A DNA stretch of 8,195 bases from Propionibacterium sp. GTDB lineage: Bacteria > Actinomycetota > Actinomycetes > Propionibacteriales > Propionibacteriaceae. Under the pieces are notes generated by a model. It had not been told where the DNA came from, ran no database searches, and saw only the letters and a list, made by a program, of their open reading frames with translations. The stretch lies in contig JAAYAO010000384.1 of NCBI GenBank assembly GCA_012719335.1, forward strand, positions 1-8,195, written 5' to 3'. The position numbers were made by a program, and so were the translations under genes. How positions within the stretch are numbered: the stretch's first letter is position 1; every line of letters starts with the position of its first letter. Positions 1-5,099 of the stretch are shown piece after piece.

Positions 1-610
1 GGTGGCCGTGGTGGGCATGTTCACCCCCGGCACCCCCAACGACCGGGGCGAACCACGGGTGGTGAACACCCTGCTGGTCACCGGCCGAGACCGCGCCGGC
101 AACGACGTGGCCGAGCACTACGACAAGATCAACCTCTTCGACGCCTTCGGCTTCCGCGAATCCGACACCGTCCAGCCGGGGGACCGGCGGGTGGTCGTCG
201 ACATCGGCGGGGTGCGGATCGGGCTCACCACCTGTTACGACATCCGCTTCCCCGAGCTGTACCGCGATCTGGCCTGTGACGGCGCCCACGCGATCGTGTG
301 CAGCGCGTCCTGGCAGAACGGCCCGGGCAAGGCCGAACAGTGGGACCTGCTGGTGCGGGCCCGAGCCCTCGACTCGACCAGTTGGTTGGTCGCCGCCGGC
401 CAGGCCGACCCGGCCCTCAGCGGCATCGAGGCCAAACGGGGCGCCCCCACCGGCATCGGCCACTCGGCGGTGATCTCCCCACGCGGGGAAGTGGTCGCAT
501 CCCTCGGCGCCGGCCCCGGCCTGCTGCTGCACGACCTGGACGTCTCCGGGCTGGACGAGGTGCGGCAGGAGATCCCGGTGCTCGGCCGCAACGACGACCG
601 CACCGGTTGA
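1..610 (+). CDS. Carbon-nitrogen hydrolase (nitrilase superfamily, Nit1/Nit2-like), 5' truncated
   Basis: The reading frame is open from the first base, so the gene starts upstream; 202 residues are visible of a family that usually has about 260-280. These enzymes hydrolyse amide or nitrile C-N bonds in the cytoplasm with a Glu-Lys-Cys triad. The Lys lies in HYDKINLFD (visible residue 42) and the nucleophilic Cys in TTCYDIRFPELY (residue 78). The catalytic Glu must lie in the missing N-terminus. The C-terminal part has the family pattern RARALDSTSWLVAA, then GHSAVISPRGEVVA, ending in a VRQEIPVLGRN segment that resembles the IRQQIPV tail of Nit2/omega-amidase proteins. Substrate cannot be told from sequence; deaminated glutathione or omega-amides are family-level guesses. 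The stop codon TGA lies inside the first copy of a REP-like repeat. The GTG at base 2 is an internal codon, not a credible start. Confidence 0.9.
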   Translation, partial: VAVVGMFTPGTPNDRGEPRVVNTLLVTGRDRAGNDVAEHYDKINLFDAFGFRESDTVQPGDRRVVVDIGGVRIGLTTCYDIRFPELYRDLACDGAHAIVCSASWQNGPGKAEQWDLLVRARALDSTSWLVAAGQADPALSGIEAKRGAPTGIGHSAVISPRGEVVASLGAGPGLLLHDLDVSGLDEVRQEIPVLGRNDDRTG

Positions 611-618
611 GCCTGTCG
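604..618 (+). repeat. REP-like repeat, copy 1 (truncated)
   Basis: CGGTTGAGCCTGTCG matches the start of copy 2 and then breaks off into GGCCGCGT, the flank that precedes copies 2 and 3. It contains the TGA stop codon of the upstream hydrolase gene (608-610). Confidence 0.55.
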
Positions 619-620
619 GG

Positions 621-650
621 CCGCGTCGGTTGAGCCTGTCGAAACCAGCG
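621..650 (+). repeat. REP-like repeat, copy 2 (short form)
   Basis: The core is GGTTGAGC-CTG-TCGAAACC (628-646) with flanks CCGCGTC and AGCG, identical to those of copy 3. Its arms can pair with the inverted copy downstream: CGGTTGAGCC (627-636) with 725-734, and TCGAAACC (639-646) with 699-706. Confidence 0.75.
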
Positions 651-698
651 GGCCATGTGGTGGGAGCTCGTCGTTGCGTATGCGGTGACGGGTTGCGG

Positions 699-737
699 GG
701 TTTCGACTCGCCCGCTGCGCGGGCGGCTCAACCGGCG
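699..737 (-). repeat. REP-like repeat, inverted long form with internal hairpin
   Basis: Read on the minus strand this is GGTTGAGC, a 19-nt centre, then TCGAAACC. The centre replaces the 3-nt centre of the short copies and contains a perfect 7-bp stem, CGCCCGC (709-715) with GCGGGCG (719-725), closed by a 3-nt loop. It lies between two short copies in opposite orientation, so either neighbour could pair with it. Confidence 0.75.
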
Positions 738-744
738 AAGGGGG

Positions 745-776
745 AGCCGCGTCGGTTGAGCTTGTCGAAACCAGCG
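745..776 (+). repeat. REP-like repeat, copy 3 (short form)
   Basis: The core is GGTTGAGC-TTG-TCGAAACC (754-772). It differs from copy 2 at one centre base, T for C, and shares the flanks GCCGCGTC and AGCG. Its arms can pair with the inverted long copy just upstream. Confidence 0.75.
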
Positions 777-804
777 GTGGGTATCGAGCGCCCCACCGCG
801 CCGA

Positions 805-835
805 TTTCCGTCCGGCGGGCACGTTGTGGCAAACT
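805..835 (+). promoter_or_regulatory. Possible rplS promoter
   Basis: CAAACT (830-835) fits the loose actinobacterial -10 pattern with A at position 2 and T at position 6. A poor -35, TTTCCG or TTCCGT, lies 18-19 bp upstream. Transcription would start near 842 and give a leader of about 100 nt. The placement is tentative: it rests on position upstream of a gene that must be strongly expressed, not on a good consensus match. Confidence 0.3.
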
Positions 836-865
836 AGCGAGCTGTTGTCCGTGAGTTGCGGCTCC

Positions 866-930
866 TGCCACGGGGGGACCGACCGCACCGCGGGCTCATC
901 CAGACCCACCAGCTCAGGTGACCTGTGGCA
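866..930 (+). ncRNA. Possible structured 5' leader of rplS
   Basis: TGCCACGGG (866-874) can pair with CCTGTGGCA (922-930) as a 9-bp stem with one G-U pair, closing a 47-nt loop. An alternative is the CAGGT-G-ACCTG palindrome (915-925), which competes for the same 3' arm. The stem ends six bases before the Shine-Dalgarno AAGGAAG (936-942), so switching between the two folds could affect rplS translation. Ribosomal-protein leaders that bind their own protein are known for L19 in Bacilli; whether this is an actinobacterial counterpart is inference. Confidence 0.3.
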
Positions 931-946
931 CCGGCAAGGAAGTTCC

Positions 947-1297
947 ATGAACCAGCTCATTGCAGCCATCGACGCCCAGTCCAAGCGCGACGACATCCCC
1001 GAGTTCCGCGCGGGCGACTCGGAGAAGGTGCACGTGCGAGTCATCGAAGGCAGCCGCTCCCGTGTCCAGGTTTTCGCCGGCGTGGTGATCGGCCGCAGCG
1101 GCTCGGGCCTGCAGGAGACCTTCACCGTCCGCAAGGTCAGCTTCGGTGTCGGCGTGGAACGAACCTTCCCGGTGCACACCCCGATCATCGAGAAGATCGA
1201 GGTCGAGCGTCGCGGCGATGTGCGTCGCGCCAAGCTCTACTACCTGCGCGACCGTCGCGGCAAGGCCGCCAAGATCAAGGAGAAGCGCGTCAACTGA
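947..1297 (+). CDS. rplS: Large-subunit ribosomal protein L19 (bL19)
   Basis: A 116-residue protein of the usual L19 length. L19 lies at the 30S-50S interface of the ribosome. The sequence shows the family signature throughout: [19 protein letters not shown] near the N-terminus, [17 protein letters not shown] in the middle, [20 protein letters not shown], then [20 protein letters not shown] and a basic tail ending KIKEKRVN. The ATG follows AAGGAAG (936-942) at good spacing. A longer frame from TTG 824 is open but its extra 41 residues do not resemble L19. The gene is followed by its own terminator, so it is probably transcribed largely as a single gene, although read-through into lepB is possible. 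Confidence 0.98.
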   Translation: MNQLIAAIDAQSKRDDIPEFRAGDSEKVHVRVIEGSRSRVQVFAGVVIGRSGSGLQETFTVRKVSFGVGVERTFPVHTPIIEKIEVERRGDVRRAKLYYLRDRRGKAAKIKEKRVN

Positions 1298-1311
1298 GCG
1301 CGTGACCCGCG

Positions 1312-1341
1312 AACGCCCTCCGCTGTACTGCGGGGGGCGTT
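1312..1341 (+). terminator. Rho-independent terminator after rplS
   Basis: AACGCCCTCCGC (1312-1323) pairs with GCGGGGGGCGTT (1330-1341) over 12 bp with a single T-G wobble and a 6-nt loop. It is followed by only one more T, so the U-tract is short, as is usual in high-GC actinobacteria. It begins 14 nt after the rplS stop. Confidence 0.85.
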
Positions 1342-1345
1342 TCGT

Positions 1346-1377
1346 ATGACACGAGGATTGGCCGACGGCGCTACTGT
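1346..1377 (+). promoter_or_regulatory. Possible lepB operon promoter
   Basis: TACTGT (1372-1377) fits the actinobacterial TANNNT -10 pattern. ATGACA (1346-1351) is one base from TTGACA, but the 20-bp spacer is longer than ideal. The site lies between the rplS terminator and the lepB Shine-Dalgarno, which is where an operon promoter is expected. Transcription would begin around 1384. Confidence 0.35.
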
Positions 1378-1412
1378 TGGCCGTGGTCGAGACGGTGGTA
1401 GGAGGCAAGGCG

Positions 1413-2192
1413 GTGGGCGAGAACGTGCATGCCGACGAGGATTCACCCACCGGTGCCGGCACCAAGCTGTGGCGGTTGCTGCGCGAGATCGTGCTGGTGC
1501 TGTTCTTCGGCCTGTTGCTGTCGGTGTTGATCCGCACCTTTGTCGCCCAGGTCTTCTCGATCCCGTCCGGGTCGATGGAGAACACCCTGCAGATCGGTGA
1601 CCGGGTCGTGGTGCAGAAGATCGCCGGTTTCGACCGCGGGGACGTGGTGGTCTTCTCCGACCACGCCCACTGGCTCTCCGATCAACCCCAGGCCCCCGAA
1701 CGCGGCACGGTCGGCAAAGCCCTGGAGTTCATCGGGGTGCTGCCCGACACCGGTACCAACCACCTGATCAAACGGGTGATGGGCCTGCCCGGGGATACCG
1801 TCGAATGCTGCAACACCGAGGGCAAACTGACCATCAACGGTGAGCCCATCGACGAGGCCGAGTATCTGTACGCCACCCCCGAAGCGGGCATGGTGGCTCC
1901 GGCCGACGTGCCCTTCAAAGTGGTGGTACCCGAGGGTCGGCTGTTCGTGATGGGTGACCATCGCAACGCCTCCCGGGATTCGCGCTGCTATCTCAGCGAC
2001 CTGTCGAACACCGGCTACACCGGGGAGACCGCCTTCGTCCCGATCGAGAACGTGGTCGGTACCGCTTGGGCGATCATGTTCCCCTTCGAGAACGGCCGCT
2101 TCTTCAGCACCCCGGATGCCTTCGCCCACGTGCCCGACCCGCCACCGGCACCCGACCGGGCGGTGATCGAGCCCGAAGGGGTGGGCTGCTGA
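1413..2192 (+). CDS. lepB: Type I signal peptidase (S26 family)
   Basis: Membrane protease of 259 residues that removes signal peptides from exported proteins. A hydrophobic anchor covers about residues 22-45, followed at once by the catalytic-serine box IPSGSMENTL (Ser54). The general-base lysine lies in HLIKRVMGLPGD (Lys120), and box E is MGDHRNASRDSR (181-192). About 27 residues between boxes C and D (QPQAPERG to PDTGTN) form the insertion seen in actinobacterial LepB proteins. I chose GTG 1413 because AGGAGG (1400-1405) sits 7 nt before it; TTG 1377 and GTG 1383 are in frame but lack a ribosome site. GTG 1383 lies 5 nt after the proposed -10 and could be a leaderless alternative. The stop codon abuts the rnhB start, implying cotranscription. 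Confidence 0.96.
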   Translation: MGENVHADEDSPTGAGTKLWRLLREIVLVLFFGLLLSVLIRTFVAQVFSIPSGSMENTLQIGDRVVVQKIAGFDRGDVVVFSDHAHWLSDQPQAPERGTVGKALEFIGVLPDTGTNHLIKRVMGLPGDTVECCNTEGKLTINGEPIDEAEYLYATPEAGMVAPADVPFKVVVPEGRLFVMGDHRNASRDSRCYLSDLSNTGYTGETAFVPIENVVGTAWAIMFPFENGRFFSTPDAFAHVPDPPPAPDRAVIEPEGVGC

Positions 2193-2837
2193 ATGGCGGG
2201 TTGGCGGGTGCGCCGCGACTCCGGCCTGTACGGCTATGAACGTGCCCTCTACCGGGCCGGTCTGGGGCCGGTGGCCGGCACCGACGAGGCCGGACGCGGT
2301 GCCTGCGCCGGTCCGCTGGTCGCGGCCGCGGTGATCCTCGACCCGCACCGGCCGATCACCGGTCTGCGCGACTCCAAACTTCTCACCGCCGGTGCCCGGG
2401 AACGCGCCTACGACGAGATCGTCGCCCGGGCCGCGGCCTGGGCGGTGGTCGAGATCCCGGCCGCCGAATGCGACCAGATGGGCCTGCACGTGGCGAATCT
2501 GGCCGCCCTGCGCCGCGCGGTCTGGCGTCTCGACATCGCCCCCAGTTACGTGCTCAGTGACGGCTTCGCCGTCGACGGCCTCGGCGTACCGGCCCTGGCG
2601 ATGTGGAAGGGCGACCGGGTCGCGGCCTGCGTCGCCGCCGCCTCGGTGATCGCCAAGGTCACCCGCGACCGGATCATGATCGAGATGGCCCAACAGTGGC
2701 CCGACTACGGCTTCGAGATCCACAAGGGCTACACCACCGCCCTGCATCAGCAGCGCTTGGACAGCCACGGCCCGTGCCCCGAACACCGGATGCGTTACGG
2801 GAACGTCCAACGGGCGGTAGAGTCGACGACGACATGA
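2193..2837 (+). CDS. rnhB: Ribonuclease HII
   Basis: Cytoplasmic metal-dependent endonuclease of 214 residues that cuts RNA in RNA-DNA hybrids and initiates removal of misincorporated ribonucleotides. Motif I is VAGTDEAGRGACAGPL, giving catalytic Asp31 and Glu32. LRDSKLLT follows at 58-65, the third acidic residue is Asp123 in VLSDGFAVDGL, and the fourth is Asp159 in AKVTRDRIM. The HKGYTTALH segment near the C-terminus is also typical. The ATG starts directly after the lepB TGA with no gap; a weak AAGGGG lies 12 nt upstream inside lepB, so translation is probably coupled. Its own stop overlaps the next start in ATGA. Confidence 0.97.
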   Translation: MAGWRVRRDSGLYGYERALYRAGLGPVAGTDEAGRGACAGPLVAAAVILDPHRPITGLRDSKLLTAGARERAYDEIVARAAAWAVVEIPAAECDQMGLHVANLAALRRAVWRLDIAPSYVLSDGFAVDGLGVPALAMWKGDRVAACVAAASVIAKVTRDRIMIEMAQQWPDYGFEIHKGYTTALHQQRLDSHGPCPEHRMRYGNVQRAVESTTT

Positions 2838-3148
2838 GCACTGATGATCTCGAGCAGTACGAGAGCGACCTCGAACTGCAGTTGTACCGGGAATACAAGG
2901 ACGTCGTGAGTATCTTCACCTACGCGGTGGAAACCGAGCGACGCTTCTACCTGTGCAACGCGGTCGACCTGAAAGTACGCACCGAGGGTGGTGATGTGTA
3001 CTACGAGGTCTCGATGGGGGACGCCTGGGTCTGGGACATGTACCGCCCCGCCCGGTTCGTGAAGAGCGCCAAGGTGCTCACCTTCCGGGACGTGTCGATC
3101 GAGGAGATTGTCCACAGCGACCTGCAGGTTCCCGACTCGGGTAACTGA
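2834..3148 (+). CDS. DUF2469 family protein
   Basis: A 104-residue conserved actinobacterial protein of unknown function, matching the family of M. tuberculosis Rv2901c by position and sequence. It begins with an acidic stretch (MSTDDLEQYESDLELQLYRE), followed by the core EYKDVVSIFTYAVETERRFY, then LKVRTEGGDVYYEVSMGDAWVWDMYRPARF and VLTFRDVSIEEI. No membrane segment or signal peptide is seen; it is probably cytoplasmic and small enough to be a single domain. Its ATG overlaps the rnhB stop (ATGA), so it is likely translated with rnhB. A perfect DnaA box (TTGTCCACA, 3108-3116) lies within its last codons, where an ATT isoleucine codon is used although ATC dominates nearby. I do not assign a function. 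Confidence 0.93.
   Translation: MSTDDLEQYESDLELQLYREYKDVVSIFTYAVETERRFYLCNAVDLKVRTEGGDVYYEVSMGDAWVWDMYRPARFVKSAKVLTFRDVSIEEIVHSDLQVPDSGN
3108..3116 (+). promoter_or_regulatory. DnaA box, TTGTCCACA
   Basis: Exact match to the 9-mer preferred by DnaA in high-GC actinobacteria. It lies inside the 3' end of the DUF2469 gene, in the same orientation as and 43 bp (about four helical turns) from the second box at 3151. Confidence 0.55.
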
Positions 3149-3150
3149 GG

Positions 3151-3159
3151 TTATCCACA
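3151..3159 (+). promoter_or_regulatory. DnaA box, TTATCCACA
   Basis: Exact match to the strong E. coli-type DnaA box. It lies in the short gap between the DUF2469 gene and yraN, three bases after the DUF2469 stop codon and two bases before a hairpin (3162-3179). Confidence 0.6.
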
Positions 3160-3161
3160 GA

Positions 3162-3179
3162 TTCCCCGCCGTCGGGGAA
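3162..3179 (+). terminator. Intergenic hairpin between the DUF2469 gene and yraN
   Basis: TTCCCCG (3162-3168) pairs perfectly with CGGGGAA (3173-3179) around a CCGT tetraloop. No T-tract follows, so it may be a weak terminator or attenuator, or an mRNA end-protecting structure, rather than a strong stop. It separates the lepB-rnhB-DUF2469 unit from the yraN-comM-dprA unit. Confidence 0.45.
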
Positions 3180-3210
3180 ATTCCGGTTCCATCCGCCCAC
3201 CGTTACGGGT

Positions 3211-3579
3211 ATGAACCGCATCGAACTGGGCAAACACGGCGAAGACCTGGCCACGGCATTCCTCGAATCGGCCGGCTGGACGGTCATCGACCGCAATTGG
3301 TGCTGCGCCGACGGTGAACTGGACATCGTGGCGATCAGCGAGGAGGCCGGCGAAAACACCCTGGCCTTCTGCGAGGTGAAGACCCGCAGCGGCCTCGGCT
3401 ACGGCTCACCGCTGGAAGCCATCACCGAACCGAAACTGCGCCGGCTGCGGGTGCTGACCGCCCGCTGGCTGAACGAACACCGGGTGGTGAGCACCCACAT
3501 CCGGGTGGACGCGATCGGGGTGCTGCTGATGCCGGGGCGGGATCCGGAGATCCACCATCTGGCCGGGATCGCCCGATGA
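3211..3579 (+). CDS. yraN: YraN/UPF0102 family endonuclease-like protein
   Basis: A 122-residue protein of a widespread small family with a restriction-endonuclease-like fold. The pattern is clear: LGKHGEDLATAFLESAGW at the N-terminus, DRNWCCADGELDIVAI with Glu36 and Asp38, and FCEVKTRSG with Glu55 and Lys57, together forming the PD-(D/E)xK-type metal site. The cellular role is not established for most members; the family is often next to comM and dprA, so a role in DNA processing is a context-based inference. No convincing Shine-Dalgarno precedes ATG 3211, but the start fits the family's conserved N-terminus. The stop overlaps the comM start (ATGA), suggesting translational coupling. Confidence 0.93.
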   Translation: MNRIELGKHGEDLATAFLESAGWTVIDRNWCCADGELDIVAISEEAGENTLAFCEVKTRSGLGYGSPLEAITEPKLRRLRVLTARWLNEHRVVSTHIRVDAIGVLLMPGRDPEIHHLAGIAR

Positions 3580-5099
3580 GCACCGGGACGGCCTGGTCGG
3601 TGGCGTTGACCGGCCTGGTAGGGCAGATGGTGGAGGTGGAGGCCGCGATCGGTGGTGGTCTGCCGCGCACGGTGCTGGTCGGGTTGCCCGACACCGCCCT
3701 GTATGAGGCCCGGGACCGGTGCAAGGTGGCGGTGGCCTCCTCGGGGCTGTCCTGGCCGGCCCACCTGGTCACCATCAACCTGTCCCCGGCCTCGGTGCCC
3801 AAGTTCGGCTCCCACCACGACTTGGGCATCGCGATGGCGGTGCTGTCGGCCGCCGGGGCGATCCCGGAAGCGGCCGGCCTGCGCACGGTGTGCTTCGGTG
3901 AACTCGGGCTGGACGGCCGGGTGCGCAGCGTGCCGGGCATCCTGCCGGCGATGATCGCCGCCCACGAGGCGGGCTTCCGGCGCGCGGTGGTGCCCTGGGG
4001 GCAGGTGCGGGAAGCGTGTCTGGTCGACGACCTGTCGGTGATCGGGGTGAGCACTCTGGCCGAACTGGTGGCGGTGCTGGCCGGGCGGGCCGAACCCCGT
4101 CCGGTGGCTGGGGCCGAGCCCACCGCACCCGAGGCACCCGCCCATCGCAAGGATCTGGCCGATGTCGCCGGGCAGGCGGGCGCGCGGTTCGCCCTCGAGG
4201 TCGCGGCCGCCGGCCGACACCACCTGTACCTGCACGGCCCGCCGGGGGTCGGCAAGACCATGCTCGCCGAACGGCTGCCCGGCCTGCTGCCGGAGTTGAA
4301 CCGGGCCGAGTCCCTCGAGGTGTCGGCCCTGCACTCCCTGGCCGGGCAGGCGCTGACCGGGCTGATCGAACGTCCGCCCTACACCGACCCGCACCACTCG
4401 TCCTCCCCGGCCAGCATCATCGGCGGGGGCAGCCGGGTGCTGCGTCCCGGCTCGATGTCGTTGGCCCATCGTGGTGTGCTCTTTCTCGACGAAGCCCCCG
4501 AGTTCAATCCGCGGGTGTTGGAGGCGTTGCGGGTGCCGTTGGAATCAGGTGCGTTGACCGTGGGCCGGGCCCACGGCCGGGCACAGTTCCCGGCCCGCTT
4601 CCAACTGGTGATGGCGGCCAACCCCTGCCCGTGCGGCCGCAAGGACTCCCGCGGGGCGGCGTGCACCTGCACCCCCTCGGCGATCCGGCGCTACCAGCAA
4701 CGCATCTCGGGGCCGATTCTGGATCGGATCGACATCCAACAACAACTGGTGCCGCTCAGTCGGGCGGTGCTGCGCAGCACCGGCACGGTCGAATCCAGTG
4801 CCGTGGTCGCCGACCGGGTCGCCGAGGCCCGGCAACGTCAACACCGTCGGCTGGCCGGGTCGGGCTGGACCACCAACGGTGAGGTGTCCGGCCCCTACCT
4901 GCGCACCCACTTGCCCCTGCCGGAGGGGTTGGATCTGCTCGACAGCGCCGTCACCCGCGGTCTGCTGAGCCCGCGCGGTGTGGACAAGGTGATTCGGGTG
5001 GCTTGGTCCATCGGGGACCTGGCCGGGGTCGACGTCCCCGGCCGGGAACACGTCGCCACCGCCCTGGGGATGCGACACGGCGTGCAGGTGCCCGGATGA
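3576..5099 (+). CDS. comM: ComM/YifB family AAA+ ATPase (Mg chelatase-like)
   Basis: A 507-residue, full-length member of the YifB/ComM family. In naturally transformable bacteria ComM is a hexameric helicase that promotes branch migration during integration of incoming DNA; the role in non-competent actinobacteria is less clear. The N-terminal ChlI-like domain (about 1-165) starts SVALTGLVGQMVEVE and includes LVGLPDTALYEARDR. The AAA+ core has Walker A GPPGVGKT (221-228), Walker B GVLFLDEAPEF (Asp305, Glu306) and the FQLVMAANPCPCG segment. Four cysteines at 351, 353, 363 and 365 could bind a metal. The C-terminal lid includes ISGPILDRIDI. ATG 3576 overlaps the yraN stop, and the comM stop overlaps the dprA start, so all three are probably coupled. 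A third DnaA-box match lies near its 3' end (4979-4987, minus strand). Confidence 0.97.
   Translation: MSTGTAWSVALTGLVGQMVEVEAAIGGGLPRTVLVGLPDTALYEARDRCKVAVASSGLSWPAHLVTINLSPASVPKFGSHHDLGIAMAVLSAAGAIPEAAGLRTVCFGELGLDGRVRSVPGILPAMIAAHEAGFRRAVVPWGQVREACLVDDLSVIGVSTLAELVAVLAGRAEPRPVAGAEPTAPEAPAHRKDLADVAGQAGARFALEVAAAGRHHLYLHGPPGVGKTMLAERLPGLLPELNRAESLEVSALHSLAGQALTGLIERPPYTDPHHSSSPASIIGGGSRVLRPGSMSLAHRGVLFLDEAPEFNPRVLEALRVPLESGALTVGRAHGRAQFPARFQLVMAANPCPCGRKDSRGAACTCTPSAIRRYQQRISGPILDRIDIQQQLVPLSRAVLRSTGTVESSAVVADRVAEARQRQHRRLAGSGWTTNGEVSGPYLRTHLPLPEGLDLLDSAVTRGLLSPRGVDKVIRVAWSIGDLAGVDVPGREHVATALGMRHGVQVPG
4979..4987 (-). promoter_or_regulatory. DnaA box match (TTGTCCACA on minus strand) inside comM
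   Basis: The plus strand reads TGTGGACAA. The bases code for part of Gly-Val-Asp-Lys with ordinary high-GC codons (GTG GAC AAG), so coding may explain the match by itself. It is about 1.8 kb from the other two boxes and in the opposite orientation. Confidence 0.3.

Larger units (their letters stand above)
611..946 (+). other. Gene-free stretch: REP-like repeat cluster, then rplS promoter and leader
   Basis: No reading frame here has a recognisable protein. The first half (to about 776) is occupied by four copies or part-copies of a short dispersed-type repeat. The second half holds a possible promoter near 830 and an RNA segment that can fold before the rplS start. Short frames crossing this stretch read through repeat sequence and look like noise. 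Confidence 0.7.

Noticed and set aside
630..854. 74-residue plus-strand frame in the repeat region
   Set aside because: It reads through the REP-like repeats, giving the recurring residues RLSLSKPA, and has no ribosome site or conserved pattern.
824..946. 41-residue N-terminal extension of L19 from TTG 824
   Set aside because: It is unlike any L19 N-terminus; ATG 947 has a good Shine-Dalgarno and gives the standard length.
908..959. Direct repeat ACCAGCTCA before and within the start of rplS (908-916, 951-959)
   Set aside because: Nine bases occurring twice 43 bp apart, with one copy coding for the L19 N-terminus; no supporting structure, so probably chance.
1443..2810. 455-residue open frame on the minus strand opposite lepB and rnhB
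   Set aside because: It mirrors the codon structure of lepB and rnhB, which have clear catalytic motifs on the plus strand; its product is His/Gly/Asp-rich, low-complexity sequence typical of antisense frames in high-GC DNA.
3399..4469. 356-residue open frame on the minus strand opposite yraN and comM
   Set aside because: The plus strand has unmistakable YraN and ComM motifs here; the antisense product has no recognisable domain.
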